Shown: positions 27,609 to 36,524, counted from the stretch's first letter. The stretch: 64,000 nt of DNA from Clostridium estertheticum (GCF_011065935.2 NZ_JAAMNH020000001.1:2129001-2193000), one strand, 5' to 3'. Program-made: numbers and translations. Notes: generated by a model not told the origin, from the sequence alone.

Positions 27609-28160
27609 ATGGAAAATAATTTTATGTTGATTCCAACTGTTATGATGAACAGGCTGGCAATTACAGAAATCATAAATTGTAATGAAATAACATCCCGTTA
27701 TGGGTTAATGCTTTCAAAAGCAGAGGCACAAGACCTTGTTGTAACACGTGCAGAGTCTCTAAGCAACAATGGCCGTATTGAATTCGCAGGCGGAATTATT
27801 AATAAACTGATTATAGAATTTTGTGACTCCCCCTTCATTTCTCAATTCAACTATGCTTCTACATTGAATGAATTGCTAGAAACCTTTTACTATTTCAAAA
27901 ATGAGACACTTGACGAAATCAGTGACGATGATCTGATTTTACTTATGAAGGAGTTTTTTGATGTAAATTGCAAAGGTTCCATTGAACTTTTGCAAAATAG
28001 AGAGTTAGAAGCTTTGGCACATAATATCCGATATGGAATTACTGATTATGATTATGTATATAAAGATGAATATGAAGATGCATACGAATATGAAAACGAA
28101 TATGAAGATGAATATGATGATACAAAAAACTTTTATTACGAGGAGGATTATGATGAATAG
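27609..28160 (+). CDS. DUF6323 family protein with acidic Tyr/Asp/Glu-rich tail
   Basis: The start at 27609 follows GAAAGGA by eight bases; the longer frame upstream reads through the promoter and is not used. The 183-residue protein is cytosolic. The body (about 1-145) contains ITSRYGLMLSKAEAQDLV and GRIEFAGGIINKLIIEFCDSPF, which I recognise as DUF6323. The last 38 residues are almost only Tyr, Asp and Glu (for example YEDAYEYENEYEDEYDD), an extreme low-complexity tail. No function is known. It overlaps the next gene by eight bases, so the two are translationally coupled. Confidence 0.72.
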   Translation: MENNFMLIPTVMMNRLAITEIINCNEITSRYGLMLSKAEAQDLVVTRAESLSNNGRIEFAGGIINKLIIEFCDSPFISQFNYASTLNELLETFYYFKNETLDEISDDDLILLMKEFFDVNCKGSIELLQNRELEALAHNIRYGITDYDYVYKDEYEDAYEYENEYEDEYDDTKNFYYEEDYDE

Positions 28161-29514
28161 TCTTGAAAGACAACATTTAATTAAAAAAGAAAAGCTTAAT
28201 CAGACATATTATTTTCAGTCGATTTTGCAGAAAGCCTATGGACTTAAGCTATTAACTGATTCTGAACTTGAAAATATTCAAATGCAAAGCTTACAACTTT
28301 TATCCAAACGGATAGAGCGATATACAGATGGAGAAAGCAGTTCAGTAAAAGTAGAAACTGCTGAGAGTATTATGCAATCAATCTTTTATTGTGTTGGTAG
28401 CTATCTAAAGAGTTTTCCGGATATAGACATGAGCATAGAGGTACTTAAACAAAAACCACTATTAGAACTTTATCTGAATGGAAAAAAAACAATAGATTTA
28501 CAATTAGAATGTGCTAAAGAATTACTTTGCGAAATACAGAATGACAGCGTTGTTACAGACAATTATGCTTATAACGATACAATACAGAATGGTCTGCAAG
28601 TTTTTTTCACAAGCTATGATGTTGACTTCGCTGCTCACGACACCCCTGCATCTATAGATTATCCCTTAAGCAACGATAATATGGAATTGGTTGGTATAGA
28701 CTATATCGATAGTTATCTTAAAAAACTATCTTTGGAAAATAAATTTTGTAAAAACTTCACTGAGCATGATATCCATTGCTTGTTACGAGGATATGATGAA
28801 AATTATAAAGACTTACTTATAAATATTTTTGGACTTGTGTTAACAAACTTGGTGGGTTCTTTATTAGCAAACAAAACGACGCTCCAGCTTAAGATTGAAC
28901 CATCAGATAGAGTGTTTTTACAACAAAAACTGGGCGGTTTATCAAAAGATAAGCTAGATACAATGTTGCAATGTGCAGCAAGAAGGCTCTGTACAGAGCT
29001 TAATATATCGGAGAGGATATTACAAAAACACATTGCAGCCACTGTAATGGAATTATCAGAGAGAGTAAAAAATGCTTTAGAGAACAACCGATTGGAATCA
29101 ATATTTATTAGTTTAAAAGAGAACTGTGCAGAACAATCCTTTCAATTTGAAGATGGCGTGAAGATGAATGATGAATCATTCCGCAACATTGCAGATGAGG
29201 TTAGAACATGCAGATATGTATCAGATAAAATAGCAATCATTAAAAGGGAAATCCATAGCATTATTGATTTGATTGATATCCTGGAGGGGCATTGTATCCT
29301 TGACGATGAATTTTCTGAAATTTTTCAATCACTTGGGGATATGGAACTTGCTCTACTATTAAAAAATCTACCAACATATATAGTAGATTCAAATTACCAG
29401 TTTACAGAGAATGAAAAGGAATGGAAAAATAAGCTAAATTGTTTTTTTAAGGAAATCGATTTAGTCAGAGTAGAAAGCATTAGGGAACTATCAAAAAAAA
29501 TCAATTGTAATTGA
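28153..29514 (+). CDS. DUF6179 family protein
   Basis: I choose the ATG at 28153, six bases after AGGAGG (28141-28146), inside the end of the previous gene; a longer frame from 28033 is the tail of the DUF6323 gene read out of phase. The 453-residue protein has no signal peptide or membrane segment and looks mostly helical. It begins NSLERQHLIKKEKLNQTYYFQS in part and carries YTDGESSSVKVETAESIMQS and FPDIDMSIEVLKQKP. DUF6179 and DUF6323 are known to me as neighbours in Clostridia; their joint role is unknown. Confidence 0.72.
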   Translation: MNSLERQHLIKKEKLNQTYYFQSILQKAYGLKLLTDSELENIQMQSLQLLSKRIERYTDGESSSVKVETAESIMQSIFYCVGSYLKSFPDIDMSIEVLKQKPLLELYLNGKKTIDLQLECAKELLCEIQNDSVVTDNYAYNDTIQNGLQVFFTSYDVDFAAHDTPASIDYPLSNDNMELVGIDYIDSYLKKLSLENKFCKNFTEHDIHCLLRGYDENYKDLLINIFGLVLTNLVGSLLANKTTLQLKIEPSDRVFLQQKLGGLSKDKLDTMLQCAARRLCTELNISERILQKHIAATVMELSERVKNALENNRLESIFISLKENCAEQSFQFEDGVKMNDESFRNIADEVRTCRYVSDKIAIIKREIHSIIDLIDILEGHCILDDEFSEIFQSLGDMELALLLKNLPTYIVDSNYQFTENEKEWKNKLNCFFKEIDLVRVESIRELSKKINCN

Positions 29515-29529
29515 AGCAAAACGCACTAA

Positions 29530-30315
29530 TTAATTGTTTTCTTTAGTTATGAATTGCTTTCTACTATTATATAAAGACTTATAACCTAAGTTTAGGGATA
29601 AGAAAACCGTAATACAAACAGAAGTACAAATTGCAATCATAATGGCTATTTGGTACATAATTGCTGTAGTAGGAAGTGTACCTGATAAAATTTGTCCGGT
29701 CATCATTCCTGGTAAAAAGATTATGCCCATTCCTAGCATGGAATTTATGGTAGGAATCAAGGCGGTTTCTAGTGCATTATTAGCAAAAGGCTTCAAAATA
29801 TCTTTAGGTTCTACTCCTAAATTAAGTAGTGTATTGATTTTAATTTTTTCTTTACTTATGTCATCCATAAAGGTTTTTATTGCAATGTTTACGCCAGTCA
29901 TAGCGTTACCAATAATCATGCCGGCTAGTGGTATAGTGTATTGAGGGTTGAATATGGACTTATTCACAACAACAGCTACAAAGAAAATCAGAACAAATAG
30001 CCCCGAAAATGTTAAAGAGGCACCTATTGCAATTTTAAAATTGTGATTTAAGTCTTTTCTACTTGAAATCACTCTATGTACAGAAAATACTATCATAAGC
30101 ATTAAAAAAATCACAGTAAATATTGGTTTTGGATTACTAAAGACATATGTAAGTATATAACCTACAGTTACAAGCTGAACTGACATTCTTATACTTGCAA
30201 TTAAAAGAAGTTTTGTTTGATTAACCTTTGATTTTTTCATTATTAGAAGTACTATAATTAACAGTAAATAAATAAGTGAAAATTTGAAAATATTTAGTGT
30301 AACGGCTCCTTGCAT
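29530..30315 (-). CDS. fetB: FetB-like ABC transporter permease (UPF0014)
   Basis: The 261-residue protein with about seven helices matches the UPF0014/FetB family: KLLLIASIRMSVQLVTVGYIL, PLAGMIIGNAMTGVNIA and LIPTINSMLGMGIIFLPGMMTGQILSG. E. coli FetAB is implicated in iron export and peroxide resistance. It starts two bases after the ATPase gene. It is convergent with DUF6179 with only 15 bases between the stops and no clear terminator. Confidence 0.88.
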   Translation of the reverse strand: MQGAVTLNIFKFSLIYLLLIIVLLIMKKSKVNQTKLLLIASIRMSVQLVTVGYILTYVFSNPKPIFTVIFLMLMIVFSVHRVISSRKDLNHNFKIAIGASLTFSGLFVLIFFVAVVVNKSIFNPQYTIPLAGMIIGNAMTGVNIAIKTFMDDISKEKIKINTLLNLGVEPKDILKPFANNALETALIPTINSMLGMGIIFLPGMMTGQILSGTLPTTAIMYQIAIMIAICTSVCITVFLSLNLGYKSLYNSRKQFITKENN

Positions 30316-30317
30316 AC

Positions 30318-30947
30318 CTAAAACTCCTTAATCATTTGAATTTTATTTTCACAAAACTCTTCAACAATATTTTTATCGTGGCTTACAATTACAATATCAA
30401 TATGTTTTTCCTTACAGAATTTTATTATATTTTCTATTATTTTATGGCTGTTTTTTTCATCTAATGCCGAAGTTGGCTCATCTAATAATATAACTTTGGG
30501 GCATAATGATAAAAAAATAGATATATAAACTCTTTGGCGCTCCCCACTAGAAAGGGTAGATGCATTTTGGTCTAGTGGAACATTTACAGAGCAAAGATCT
30601 GTAATATAACTTATATATTCACTCTTTGGCATAGGTAATTGTCTAAGTGAATAAAAAGTTTTAAAATTATCTAAAATGCTCTCATCAAAGAGGAAAGGGT
30701 CCGCAGAAACTAAACTTACCTCACGTCTTAGAGAAATAGGTTCATACTCATTAATTGGCGTGCCTTTATATAATAATTCGCCAGAAACTTGAGTTATGGA
30801 TTGATTCAATAACTTTAAAAAAGTGCTTTTTCCACAGCCACTCTCCCCAACAATAAAATTAACCATACCTTGCTTAATTTTTATATTATCATAACTTAAA
30901 TTGGCTTTGTAAGTAAGATTACTGGCCTTAAATAATAGTTCATTCAT
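30318..30947 (-). CDS. fetA: FetA-like ABC transporter ATPase
   Basis: A compact 209-residue ATPase: Walker A GESGCGKST, signature TLSSGERQRVYISIFLSL, Walker B VILLDEPTSALD, H-loop IVIVSHD. Length and neighbour fit FetA, the partner of FetB. The ribosome site is AAGGAAGG before the ATG at 30947. The promoter carries a CATACT-AGTATG palindrome. Confidence 0.85.
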   Translation of the reverse strand: MNELLFKASNLTYKANLSYDNIKIKQGMVNFIVGESGCGKSTFLKLLNQSITQVSGELLYKGTPINEYEPISLRREVSLVSADPFLFDESILDNFKTFYSLRQLPMPKSEYISYITDLCSVNVPLDQNASTLSSGERQRVYISIFLSLCPKVILLDEPTSALDEKNSHKIIENIIKFCKEKHIDIVIVSHDKNIVEEFCENKIQMIKEF

Positions 30948-30983
30948 AATAGTTCCTTCCTTAGTCCTGTTTATAATAGGTTT

Positions 30984-31004
30984 ATTATATCATACTTGAG
31001 TATG
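30984..31004 (-). promoter_or_regulatory. fetAB promoter with palindromic operator
   Basis: On the minus strand TGATATAAT (extended -10) spans 30992-30984. Immediately upstream is CATACT-CA-AGTATG (31004-30991), a perfect 6-bp inverted repeat lying in the spacer. A regulator bound here would sit on the promoter. Confidence 0.6.
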
Positions 31005-31047
31005 CTATACTGAAGAAAATAATTTGTTAAGAGAGGAATTAATACAA

Positions 31048-31143
31048 AGGTTTAATGGTTCATATATGGGTGTGGAAACCATTATCACCTGTGTGATTAT
31101 TGGGCTACTACCTTTAAAACGCTTGTCGAAATGGTATAAATAA
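31048..31143 (+). pseudogene. C-terminal remnant of a small integral membrane protein
   Basis: A 31-codon frame ends GVETIITCVIIGLLPLKRLS and KWYK. The GVETII...GLLPL pattern recalls the last helix of YczE/YitT-like membrane proteins. No start or upstream half exists, so it is a fragment. The family is a guess. Confidence 0.3.
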
Positions 31144-31149
31144 CAGCTT

Positions 31150-31200
31150 TTAAAACTAAAAGTGCTACCCATATGTCAATTGACACGTGGGTAGCACCTT
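31150..31200 (-). terminator. Terminator of the nitroreductase operon
   Basis: GTGCTACCCA (31162-31171) pairs with TGGGTAGCAC (31188-31197), and the loop holds TGTCAATTGACA, itself a 12-base palindrome. On the minus strand it is followed by TTTTAGTTTT. The outer arms resemble the hairpin at 25644-25679. Confidence 0.88.
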
Positions 31201-31204
31201 TAAA

Positions 31205-31750
31205 TTACCACTGTCCAGGTTTACAAATTATTTCTTTGATCTTAGTTTCTAGTATATTGGAACTATGAGCAGGTCTAAGAATTATAGCAGTATCAGCACC
31301 ACGTCCAGTACCAGATATTGATATAATATCATTATCATAAGGTATCATCCCACCATCTAGCGCCATTGTAGATATTTCCACTCCAACTTTAACGCCTTGG
31401 CCCAGCATTCTTAAAGAATAAGCCATAACTTCAATGGGAGATATTCCACCAAACTTATTGGAAAGACTTCTCTCAGCGCCAGATAGCGTATGGGTTGAAG
31501 TATAAACCGCAAATCCATAGCTTTCTAATTCCATTCTTGTTTTCTCAGACATTTCCTGAGTTCCTGCTTCTTTAAATCCGTTTACATGTGTAACTACAAC
31601 TATGTTTAGTCCACAAGCTTTAAGCAGTCCTGCTGTTTCACCTTCATTTGATGCTACTACTATATAATTAATTCCTTTTTCCTTAGCAACCTTAACTGCA
31701 AGTTCTACTGTTTGTTTTGTATTATCTTTTCCACATTTTTCAAAATACAT
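31205..31750 (-). CDS. Pyruvate kinase C-terminal-domain-like protein
   Basis: The 181-residue stand-alone protein resembles the alpha/beta (C-terminal regulatory) domain of pyruvate kinase: TVELAVKVAKEKGINYIVVASNEG, IVVVTHVNGF, and a C-terminal GTGRGADTAIILRPA. Catalytic barrel domains of pyruvate kinase are absent. Such proteins occur singly in clostridia and archaea and have no established role. It lies 12 bases downstream of the nitroreductase gene and is co-transcribed with it. Confidence 0.75.
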   Translation of the reverse strand: MYFEKCGKDNTKQTVELAVKVAKEKGINYIVVASNEGETAGLLKACGLNIVVVTHVNGFKEAGTQEMSEKTRMELESYGFAVYTSTHTLSGAERSLSNKFGGISPIEVMAYSLRMLGQGVKVGVEISTMALDGGMIPYDNDIISISGTGRGADTAIILRPAHSSNILETKIKEIICKPGQW

Positions 31751-31762
31751 TATGTCACTCCC

Positions 31763-32542
31763 TTATAATTTTTTTCCATTCCATATTTTTAAAACTTCTT
31801 TAATTGACCTTGCCATTTCTACAGAGAAATCCGCTCCGGTTTTAAAGGCATAATGCATTTGTGCATAATTATCTGCATTAAATTTGTTGCCAGTTATAGG
31901 GCGATTGTTTAGTGTTTTGTGCATATCTTGAATTTCGTCTGCGGATAAGGTTTTGTACTCTTCATTAAATACCACATATTTTTGTGAAAACCTATCTCTT
32001 GGTTTAATATTATAATCCTCTGGGTAATAACCAAGGCACAACATAGCTGCGGGAAATGCAAATTCAGGTAATTTTAGAAGCTCTTTATGAAACTCATATT
32101 TTTCCATTATGTCACCGATATAGCAAGAGCCAATCCCTATTGCTTCAGCTGCTACTACAGCATTTTGTGCTGCTATTATTGCATCTCCAATAGCTAGAAA
32201 AAGGCTTGCTTCTGAGGGGGCTAAATATTCCATGTTGTTTTTCTTACAATATTCCAGTACGTTATTTACCTTATAGTATTCAAACCATTTTTGATAATCA
32301 GCTACAAAAATTAGAACTAGGGGTGCTTTAGCTATAAAAGGCTGATTGTCACAGCTTTTGCTGAGTATTTCTTTTTTTTTATTATCCTGAACTACAATTA
32401 TAGAGTAAGTCATCATATTTCCAGCGGTTGGGGCTCTCATAGCTCCTTCTAAAATATACTGTAAATCCTCTGGGGATATTGGCTTATCCATATATTTTCT
32501 TAGGGAAGTTCTATCATTTAACAGTTTTAGTGTTTCATTCAT
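31763..32542 (-). CDS. Nitroreductase family FMN protein
   Basis: Nitroreductase fold: RTSLRKYMDKPISPEDLQYILEGAMRAPTAGNMMTYSIIVVQD is spread over the N-terminal 50 residues, with FMN-contacting RxS and PTAGN; AIGIGSCYIGDI lies in the middle. The start is either the TTG at 32551 (ribosome site very close) or the ATG at 32542 (ribosome site AGAGGAC far); I use the ATG. The likely role is NAD(P)H-dependent flavin reduction of unknown substrate. Fifteen ATT triplets lie just upstream in its leader or promoter. Confidence 0.85.
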   Translation of the reverse strand: MNETLKLLNDRTSLRKYMDKPISPEDLQYILEGAMRAPTAGNMMTYSIIVVQDNKKKEILSKSCDNQPFIAKAPLVLIFVADYQKWFEYYKVNNVLEYCKKNNMEYLAPSEASLFLAIGDAIIAAQNAVVAAEAIGIGSCYIGDIMEKYEFHKELLKLPEFAFPAAMLCLGYYPEDYNIKPRDRFSQKYVVFNEEYKTLSADEIQDMHKTLNNRPITGNKFNADNYAQMHYAFKTGADFSVEMARSIKEVLKIWNGKKL

Positions 32543-32572
32543 AAAAAACAACCGTCCTCTCTTTATGTAAAA

Positions 32573-32617
<45 letters not shown>

Positions 32618-32669
32618 TGCATATGTTTCAATTTAAGGCTATGTTAGATAATATTGAGGATAAAAGAAT

Positions 32670-32708
32670 ATTAAATTGGCTTGTCGTAAAATAGACAAGC
32701 CAATAAAT
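32670..32708 (-). terminator. Hairpin after the EFR1 ferredoxin gene
   Basis: TTGGCTTGTC (32676-32685) and GACAAGCCAA (32694-32703), a perfect 10-bp stem with flanking T on both strands, placed 60 bases beyond the stop of the minus-strand EFR1 gene. Confidence 0.8.
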
Positions 32709-32769
32709 TTTTCCTTAACTATTAAAGAAACGTGAATTTATGATTGATGAACTATATATGAACATTACG

Positions 32770-33585
32770 TTACAATAGTTTATGAATTATTTTTTCTTTT
32801 AAATTTTTATAGAACTTTTCATTTAATTTAATCTTTGTTTTCGTTTTTGCAGATAATATTATTGCTCCATTAGGACAATGGTGTACACACCTAAAGCAAA
32901 ACTCACATTTTTCTACTTCATAATGAGGATATCCTCCAACTATGTTCCAACATTTTCGTATACAATTATTAACACATTTGTTGCAATTTACACAGTTTTC
33001 TTTTAATAATTTCAATTTGTGCTTATATGCTTTACCCAAAACTTTATTAGGGTAGTTTAATATTGTATATAATTTAAATGAAGGGCACTGGACTTTACCA
33101 GTATCAGTTTTAATAATCTCTTCTATTTTTTTTATATCTACTTTTATCTTATAATCTATATTTTTTTCATAATTAAACATAAAAGGTATTGGCGGTAGAA
33201 GTAATGCCCCATCGGTAGCAGGTGCTTTATATACTGAATATCCATTTATATTTATATTTTTAGACGAACATTTTTTTATAAATTCTCTTAATGCATTTCC
33301 TGAATATAGACCACATGTAGTAAATGCGAAAGCCTTCTTTGGTTCATCAAATACTGGCATGTTTTTAATAAATTCCATCATAGAAGAAGAAGGACTACAA
33401 TGATATGTAGGAAAAGCAAAAATTAAAAACTCATAGTTCTGTAGTTTTTTATAATCGTACTCAAAATCAATTGAACTTATATCTATAAAATATGAATCTA
33501 ACTTTTTATAATAAACCTCTGCAATTGTTTTAGTGCTTCCTGCTCCTGAATGATATAAGATTAATATTTTTTGCTTATTCTCCAT
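32770..33585 (-). CDS. EFR1-type flavodoxin-ferredoxin fusion protein
   Basis: The N-terminal flavodoxin-like domain (ILILYHSGAGSTKTIAE, then FPTYHCSPSSSMMEF) is followed by two 4Fe-4S motifs: CVNCNKCVNNC and CEFCFRCVHHC, each continued by a fourth cysteine context (CW / PNGAI). This layout is the EFR1 family of anaerobes. It probably shuttles electrons between flavin and iron-sulfur centres; the partner is unknown. The ATG at 33585 follows TGGAGG by eight bases, so the upstream ATG at 33600 is rejected (271 residues). Confidence 0.85.
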   Translation of the reverse strand: MENKQKILILYHSGAGSTKTIAEVYYKKLDSYFIDISSIDFEYDYKKLQNYEFLIFAFPTYHCSPSSSMMEFIKNMPVFDEPKKAFAFTTCGLYSGNALREFIKKCSSKNININGYSVYKAPATDGALLLPPIPFMFNYEKNIDYKIKVDIKKIEEIIKTDTGKVQCPSFKLYTILNYPNKVLGKAYKHKLKLLKENCVNCNKCVNNCIRKCWNIVGGYPHYEVEKCEFCFRCVHHCPNGAIILSAKTKTKIKLNEKFYKNLKEKIIHKLL

Positions 33586-33711
33586 ATAAAATTCCTCCAT
33601 ATTATATCACTTTAACCTAATACATGTTACACATTATTCTACAAGTGTTTACTAAATTATAGTTTATTTTTATACTAATTATAACATAAATTTCAAGTAT
33701 AAGGGATTTTA

Positions 33712-33987
33712 TTATCTAAATATAGGTTCTCTACCTTTGTAAGTAGCAATTCTGATATCTACAAAGTTTGTTATACTATGAACTATAATATTTTTGCTTT
33801 TTATTATGTCTTTATCATCTTTGAAACATTGTAACCACTTGAACCAATGGAGATAATTCGCCAAAAATTTAGTTGATACTCCGCTAAATTTATCCATCCA
33901 CTTTTTAAACTGGCTGTGCAAACTATTTACATGATTAATATGATAAATACCATTTAACTTTTTTGTCTTCATATATTTATTTGACAT
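33712..33987 (-). pseudogene. Remnant of IS1595-family (ISXO2-like) transposase
   Basis: The fragment reads NGIYHINHVNSLHSQFKKWM then KFSGVSTKFLANYLHWFKWL, which is the C-terminal end of ISXO2-like transposases (YHIxxVNSxHSxxKxWxxxFxGVxTKYLxNYLxWF). The catalytic DDE region and zinc ribbon are missing and no terminal inverted repeats are seen, so the element is dead. Confidence 0.75.
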
Positions 33988-34023
33988 TAATAATAAAAAA
34001 TACTAAAATAAACCATTTTACTA

Positions 34024-34075
34024 TTGACAGTGAAGTTATTTGGTTATATAGTTAGTTATATAAGTAATTAACCAA
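34024..34075 (+). promoter_or_regulatory. Promoter and operator of the YtrA-type operon
   Basis: TTGACA (34024-34029), 17-base spacer, TATAGT (34047-34052). TTGGTTA (34040-34046) and TAACCAA (34069-34075) form an inverted repeat bracketing the -10 box and start site, with a repeated GTTATATA inside. This fits autoregulation by the GntR/YtrA protein encoded next. Confidence 0.75.
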
Positions 34076-34096
34076 TTAAGTAAAGAGGGTGATATT

Positions 34097-34459
34097 GTGA
34101 AATTAGATTTTAATAATGATGTACCTATATACATGCAGATTGCAAAAGCTATTGAGGAGAACGTTTTTAAGGGGATTTTTGAGGAAGAAACTGTAATTCC
34201 CTCTACAACAGAAATTTCTGTTAAGTATAAAATAAATCCCGCTACAGTAGCCAAAGGGTTTAATTTACTTGTAGATGAAGGAATTATATATAAAAAAAGG
34301 GGCGTTGGTATGTTTGTTGTAACTGGAAGTAAAGAAAAGTTGATAAAAAAAAGAAAAGAAAATTTTTATGAGTGCTATATAGTGTCATTAATAGAGGAAG
34401 CTAAGAAATTAGATATTTCAAGTAGTGATATTATTAAAATGATCCAAGGGGGGATTTAA
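34097..34459 (+). CDS. GntR family regulator, YtrA subfamily
   Basis: A short GntR protein (120 residues): winged HTH with YMQIAKAIEENVFKG, TVIPSTTEISVKYKINPATVAKGFNLLVDEGI and YKKRGVGMFV, then only a short helical tail, as in YtrA. Such regulators control neighbouring ABC transporters and often respond to cell-wall stress. It begins with GTG behind AAGAGGGTGA and is followed after one base by the ATPase frame. Confidence 0.9.
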   Translation: MKLDFNNDVPIYMQIAKAIEENVFKGIFEEETVIPSTTEISVKYKINPATVAKGFNLLVDEGIIYKKRGVGMFVVTGSKEKLIKKRKENFYECYIVSLIEEAKKLDISSSDIIKMIQGGI

Positions 34460-34460
34460 T

Positions 34461-35336
34461 ATGGGCCGAGTAGTGGTAACAAATGCATGTAAAAAATATG
34501 GGGATACTATTGCATTAGATAATATATCATTAACAATAGAGGAAAATAAAATTTATGGATTACTAGGAAGAAATGGTGCGGGAAAGACAACTCTTCTAAA
34601 TGTTATAAACAAAAGAATTTTCTTGAATGAGGGGACTATTTCTATAGACCAAAAGAGCTTTTCTGAGTATGAAAATGGTTTGAGAAAAATTTATTTTATG
34701 ACAGAACAAAACTTATATCCACAGGCTATGAAAGTAAAATAACTTTTGAGTTGGACGAAAGAATTTTATCCGAACTTTGATATGCAATATGCGTTAGGGC
34801 TTTGTAAAAAGTTTGAACTAAATATAAATAAAAAGATTAAGGAACTTTCAACGGGCTATGCCTCCATCTGTAAAATTGTAAATACCATGGCCTCAGGTGC
34901 AGAGATTTTAATATTCGATGAACCAGTTCTAGGATTGGATGCCAATCATAGAGAGCTGTTTTACAAAGAACTTATGGAAAGTTATATAGAAAAGCCTAAG
35001 ACTATTATAATTTCTACTCACCTTATAGAAGAAGTTGCACAATTATTAGAAAGGGTAGTTATTATTGCGGATGGAAAAATAATTGTGGATGAAAATGTAG
35101 AAGAATTATTAAAAGGGTCTTACTGCGTATCTGGGTTAAATAAAAATATAGATGCTTATATTGAAGATAAGAATTGTATAAGTGTAGATAAAATGGCAGC
35201 TTTTAAATCAGCGGTTATAATAGGGGAAAATGGAGACGCAGAAAAGATGTGTCAGAAAAAACTAGATTTAGAAGTTTCAAAGGTTGAACTTCAAAAATTG
35301 TTTATACATTTGACAAATCAAGGGGGTATAAAATAA
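34461..35336 (+). pseudogene. YtrB-type ABC ATPase interrupted by an in-frame TAA
   Basis: The first part (34461-34742) has Walker A GRNGAGKTT and stops at AMKVK. The same frame continues immediately as LLSWTKEFYPNFDMQYALG with the signature LSTGYASICKIV and Walker B ILIFDEPVLGLD up to 35336. A single base change (GAA to TAA at 34740-34742) would explain the break. Rejoined it is 291 residues, a normal length for this family. The TTG at 34746 has no good ribosome site. It is either a recent pseudogene, a read-through case or a sequencing error; the regulator and permease on either side look intact. Confidence 0.85.
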
Positions 35337-36085
35337 TGAAAAGTTATAAACTTGTTAGATACAATATTAAAAGCAGCCTCAAACCAATAATAATTTATTA
35401 CTGCATTATAATAGCTGTAATAACAAGCGCGATTATTTTAACTAAAATTTCTGGAGGAAATGGTTATTCATCTGGTCTTGAGTTTTCTTCTATGATATTT
35501 TTATTTGTGATAGGGTTAAACTTTTTCAAAGAAAATTTTTATTTTGCCCAAGCTAATAATATTTCTAGAGAAGATTATTTTAAATCCGTAGCAATAGCTA
35601 TTTTAGAAGTAACCTTAGGTATGTCTATATTCGATGTAATAATAAATAGAGTTTATAATTTATTTCAGATGTGTCCAACACTGTATGATATGAGCTATAA
35701 TAACTTCACAGGTGCCCCTCTAAATATAGAAGTATGGATTCAAAGTAATAGTATAGGAACACTATTTGGAACAGTTACATTTCTATTTACCTTTTATATG
35801 GCAGCGTTTGCAATAGGATTATTAATAACTTTGATATATTACAAGTGTAATAAAACAATGAAAATTTTTGTATCTTTAAGCCCTCTGGCTATCGTTGCTA
35901 TATATGGGAAACTTGCAGTTGATTATCCTGAGTTTGGAGAAAAAGTATTAATTTTTATTGATAATATACTTGGGATTAGCACAAAAAACTCTTATATGGC
36001 TGTTTCAACATTTATAGGTCTATTCATATTATCAATGTTTTTTGTATATATACTTGTGAGAAAAGCAGTAGTTAAAAGAGTTTAA
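35336..36085 (+). CDS. ABC transporter permease of the YtrA operon
   Basis: The 249-residue protein with about six helices begins YKLVRYNIKSSLKPIIIYY. The start ATG overlaps the ATPase stop (TAATG), so the two are coupled. It has no similarity I can name beyond clostridial ABC-2-type permeases in GntR-ABC operons. Without a working ATPase it could not drive transport unless the TAA is read through or another ATPase substitutes. Confidence 0.7.
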   Translation: MKSYKLVRYNIKSSLKPIIIYYCIIIAVITSAIILTKISGGNGYSSGLEFSSMIFLFVIGLNFFKENFYFAQANNISREDYFKSVAIAILEVTLGMSIFDVIINRVYNLFQMCPTLYDMSYNNFTGAPLNIEVWIQSNSIGTLFGTVTFLFTFYMAAFAIGLLITLIYYKCNKTMKIFVSLSPLAIVAIYGKLAVDYPEFGEKVLIFIDNILGISTKNSYMAVSTFIGLFILSMFFVYILVRKAVVKRV

Positions 36086-36146
36086 ATGATGAATGAACTC
36101 ATGGGAGAGAAAGCTGTTAAAAGATTTGAATATTATAGTTTAGAAT

Positions 36147-36182
36147 AAAGTGATACAAGTGATTTTACTTGTATCACTTTTA
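36147..36182 (+). terminator. Terminator of the YtrA operon
   Basis: A 14-bp perfect stem, AAAGTGATACAAGT with ACTTGTATCACTTT, GATTTT loop, short T-run. Confidence 0.85.
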
Positions 36183-36213
36183 GCGCTAAAAGCTATATAA
36201 AAAGGATAGACAT

Positions 36214-36324
36214 GGTATACTTGAAATGCTTTTATCTGTACCTATTTCAGGCATAATAAAACTCTTCTTAATGAAGATTATAACAAAACATAAAGGGCAA
36301 TCTAACGCTCAAGGTTTAGAATAG
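36214..36324 (+). pseudogene. C-terminal remnant of an AI-2E family (PerM-like) transporter
   Basis: The frame reads GILEMLLSVPISGIIKLFL and then MKIITKHKG before the stop. The GxxGMLLxVPxxxIIKL pattern is the last transmembrane block of AI-2E/PerM-type proteins. There is no start and the upstream frame is lost, so it is a fragment. Confidence 0.5.
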
Positions 36325-36524
36325 AATAATTTATTGGTAAAGCGAAATTGCTTTATTTCATAATAATATGATGGAAATTATGTGTGAATATAATAATTAT
36401 AAAAATTAAGAAGGAATATTTAGGATTTTGTAGAATTGTATAGAATAGTATGTTATTTTAAAGTAATGGAGTATTAAATTTTCTGAAAAATAGTTAAAGA
36501 CATTAAGGTGTGAAGGAGATAAAA

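Noticed and set aside
28033..28152. Upstream extension of the DUF6179 gene
   Set aside because: It is the coding tail of the previous gene read out of frame; AGGAGG is correctly spaced for the ATG at 28153.
33712..33987. A complete insertion sequence
   Set aside because: Only the transposase C-terminus is present; no terminal repeats or target duplication were seen.
36086..36148. 20-codon frame starting ATGATGAATGAACTC after the YtrA permease
   Set aside because: Too short, no good ribosome site, and it runs into the terminator.
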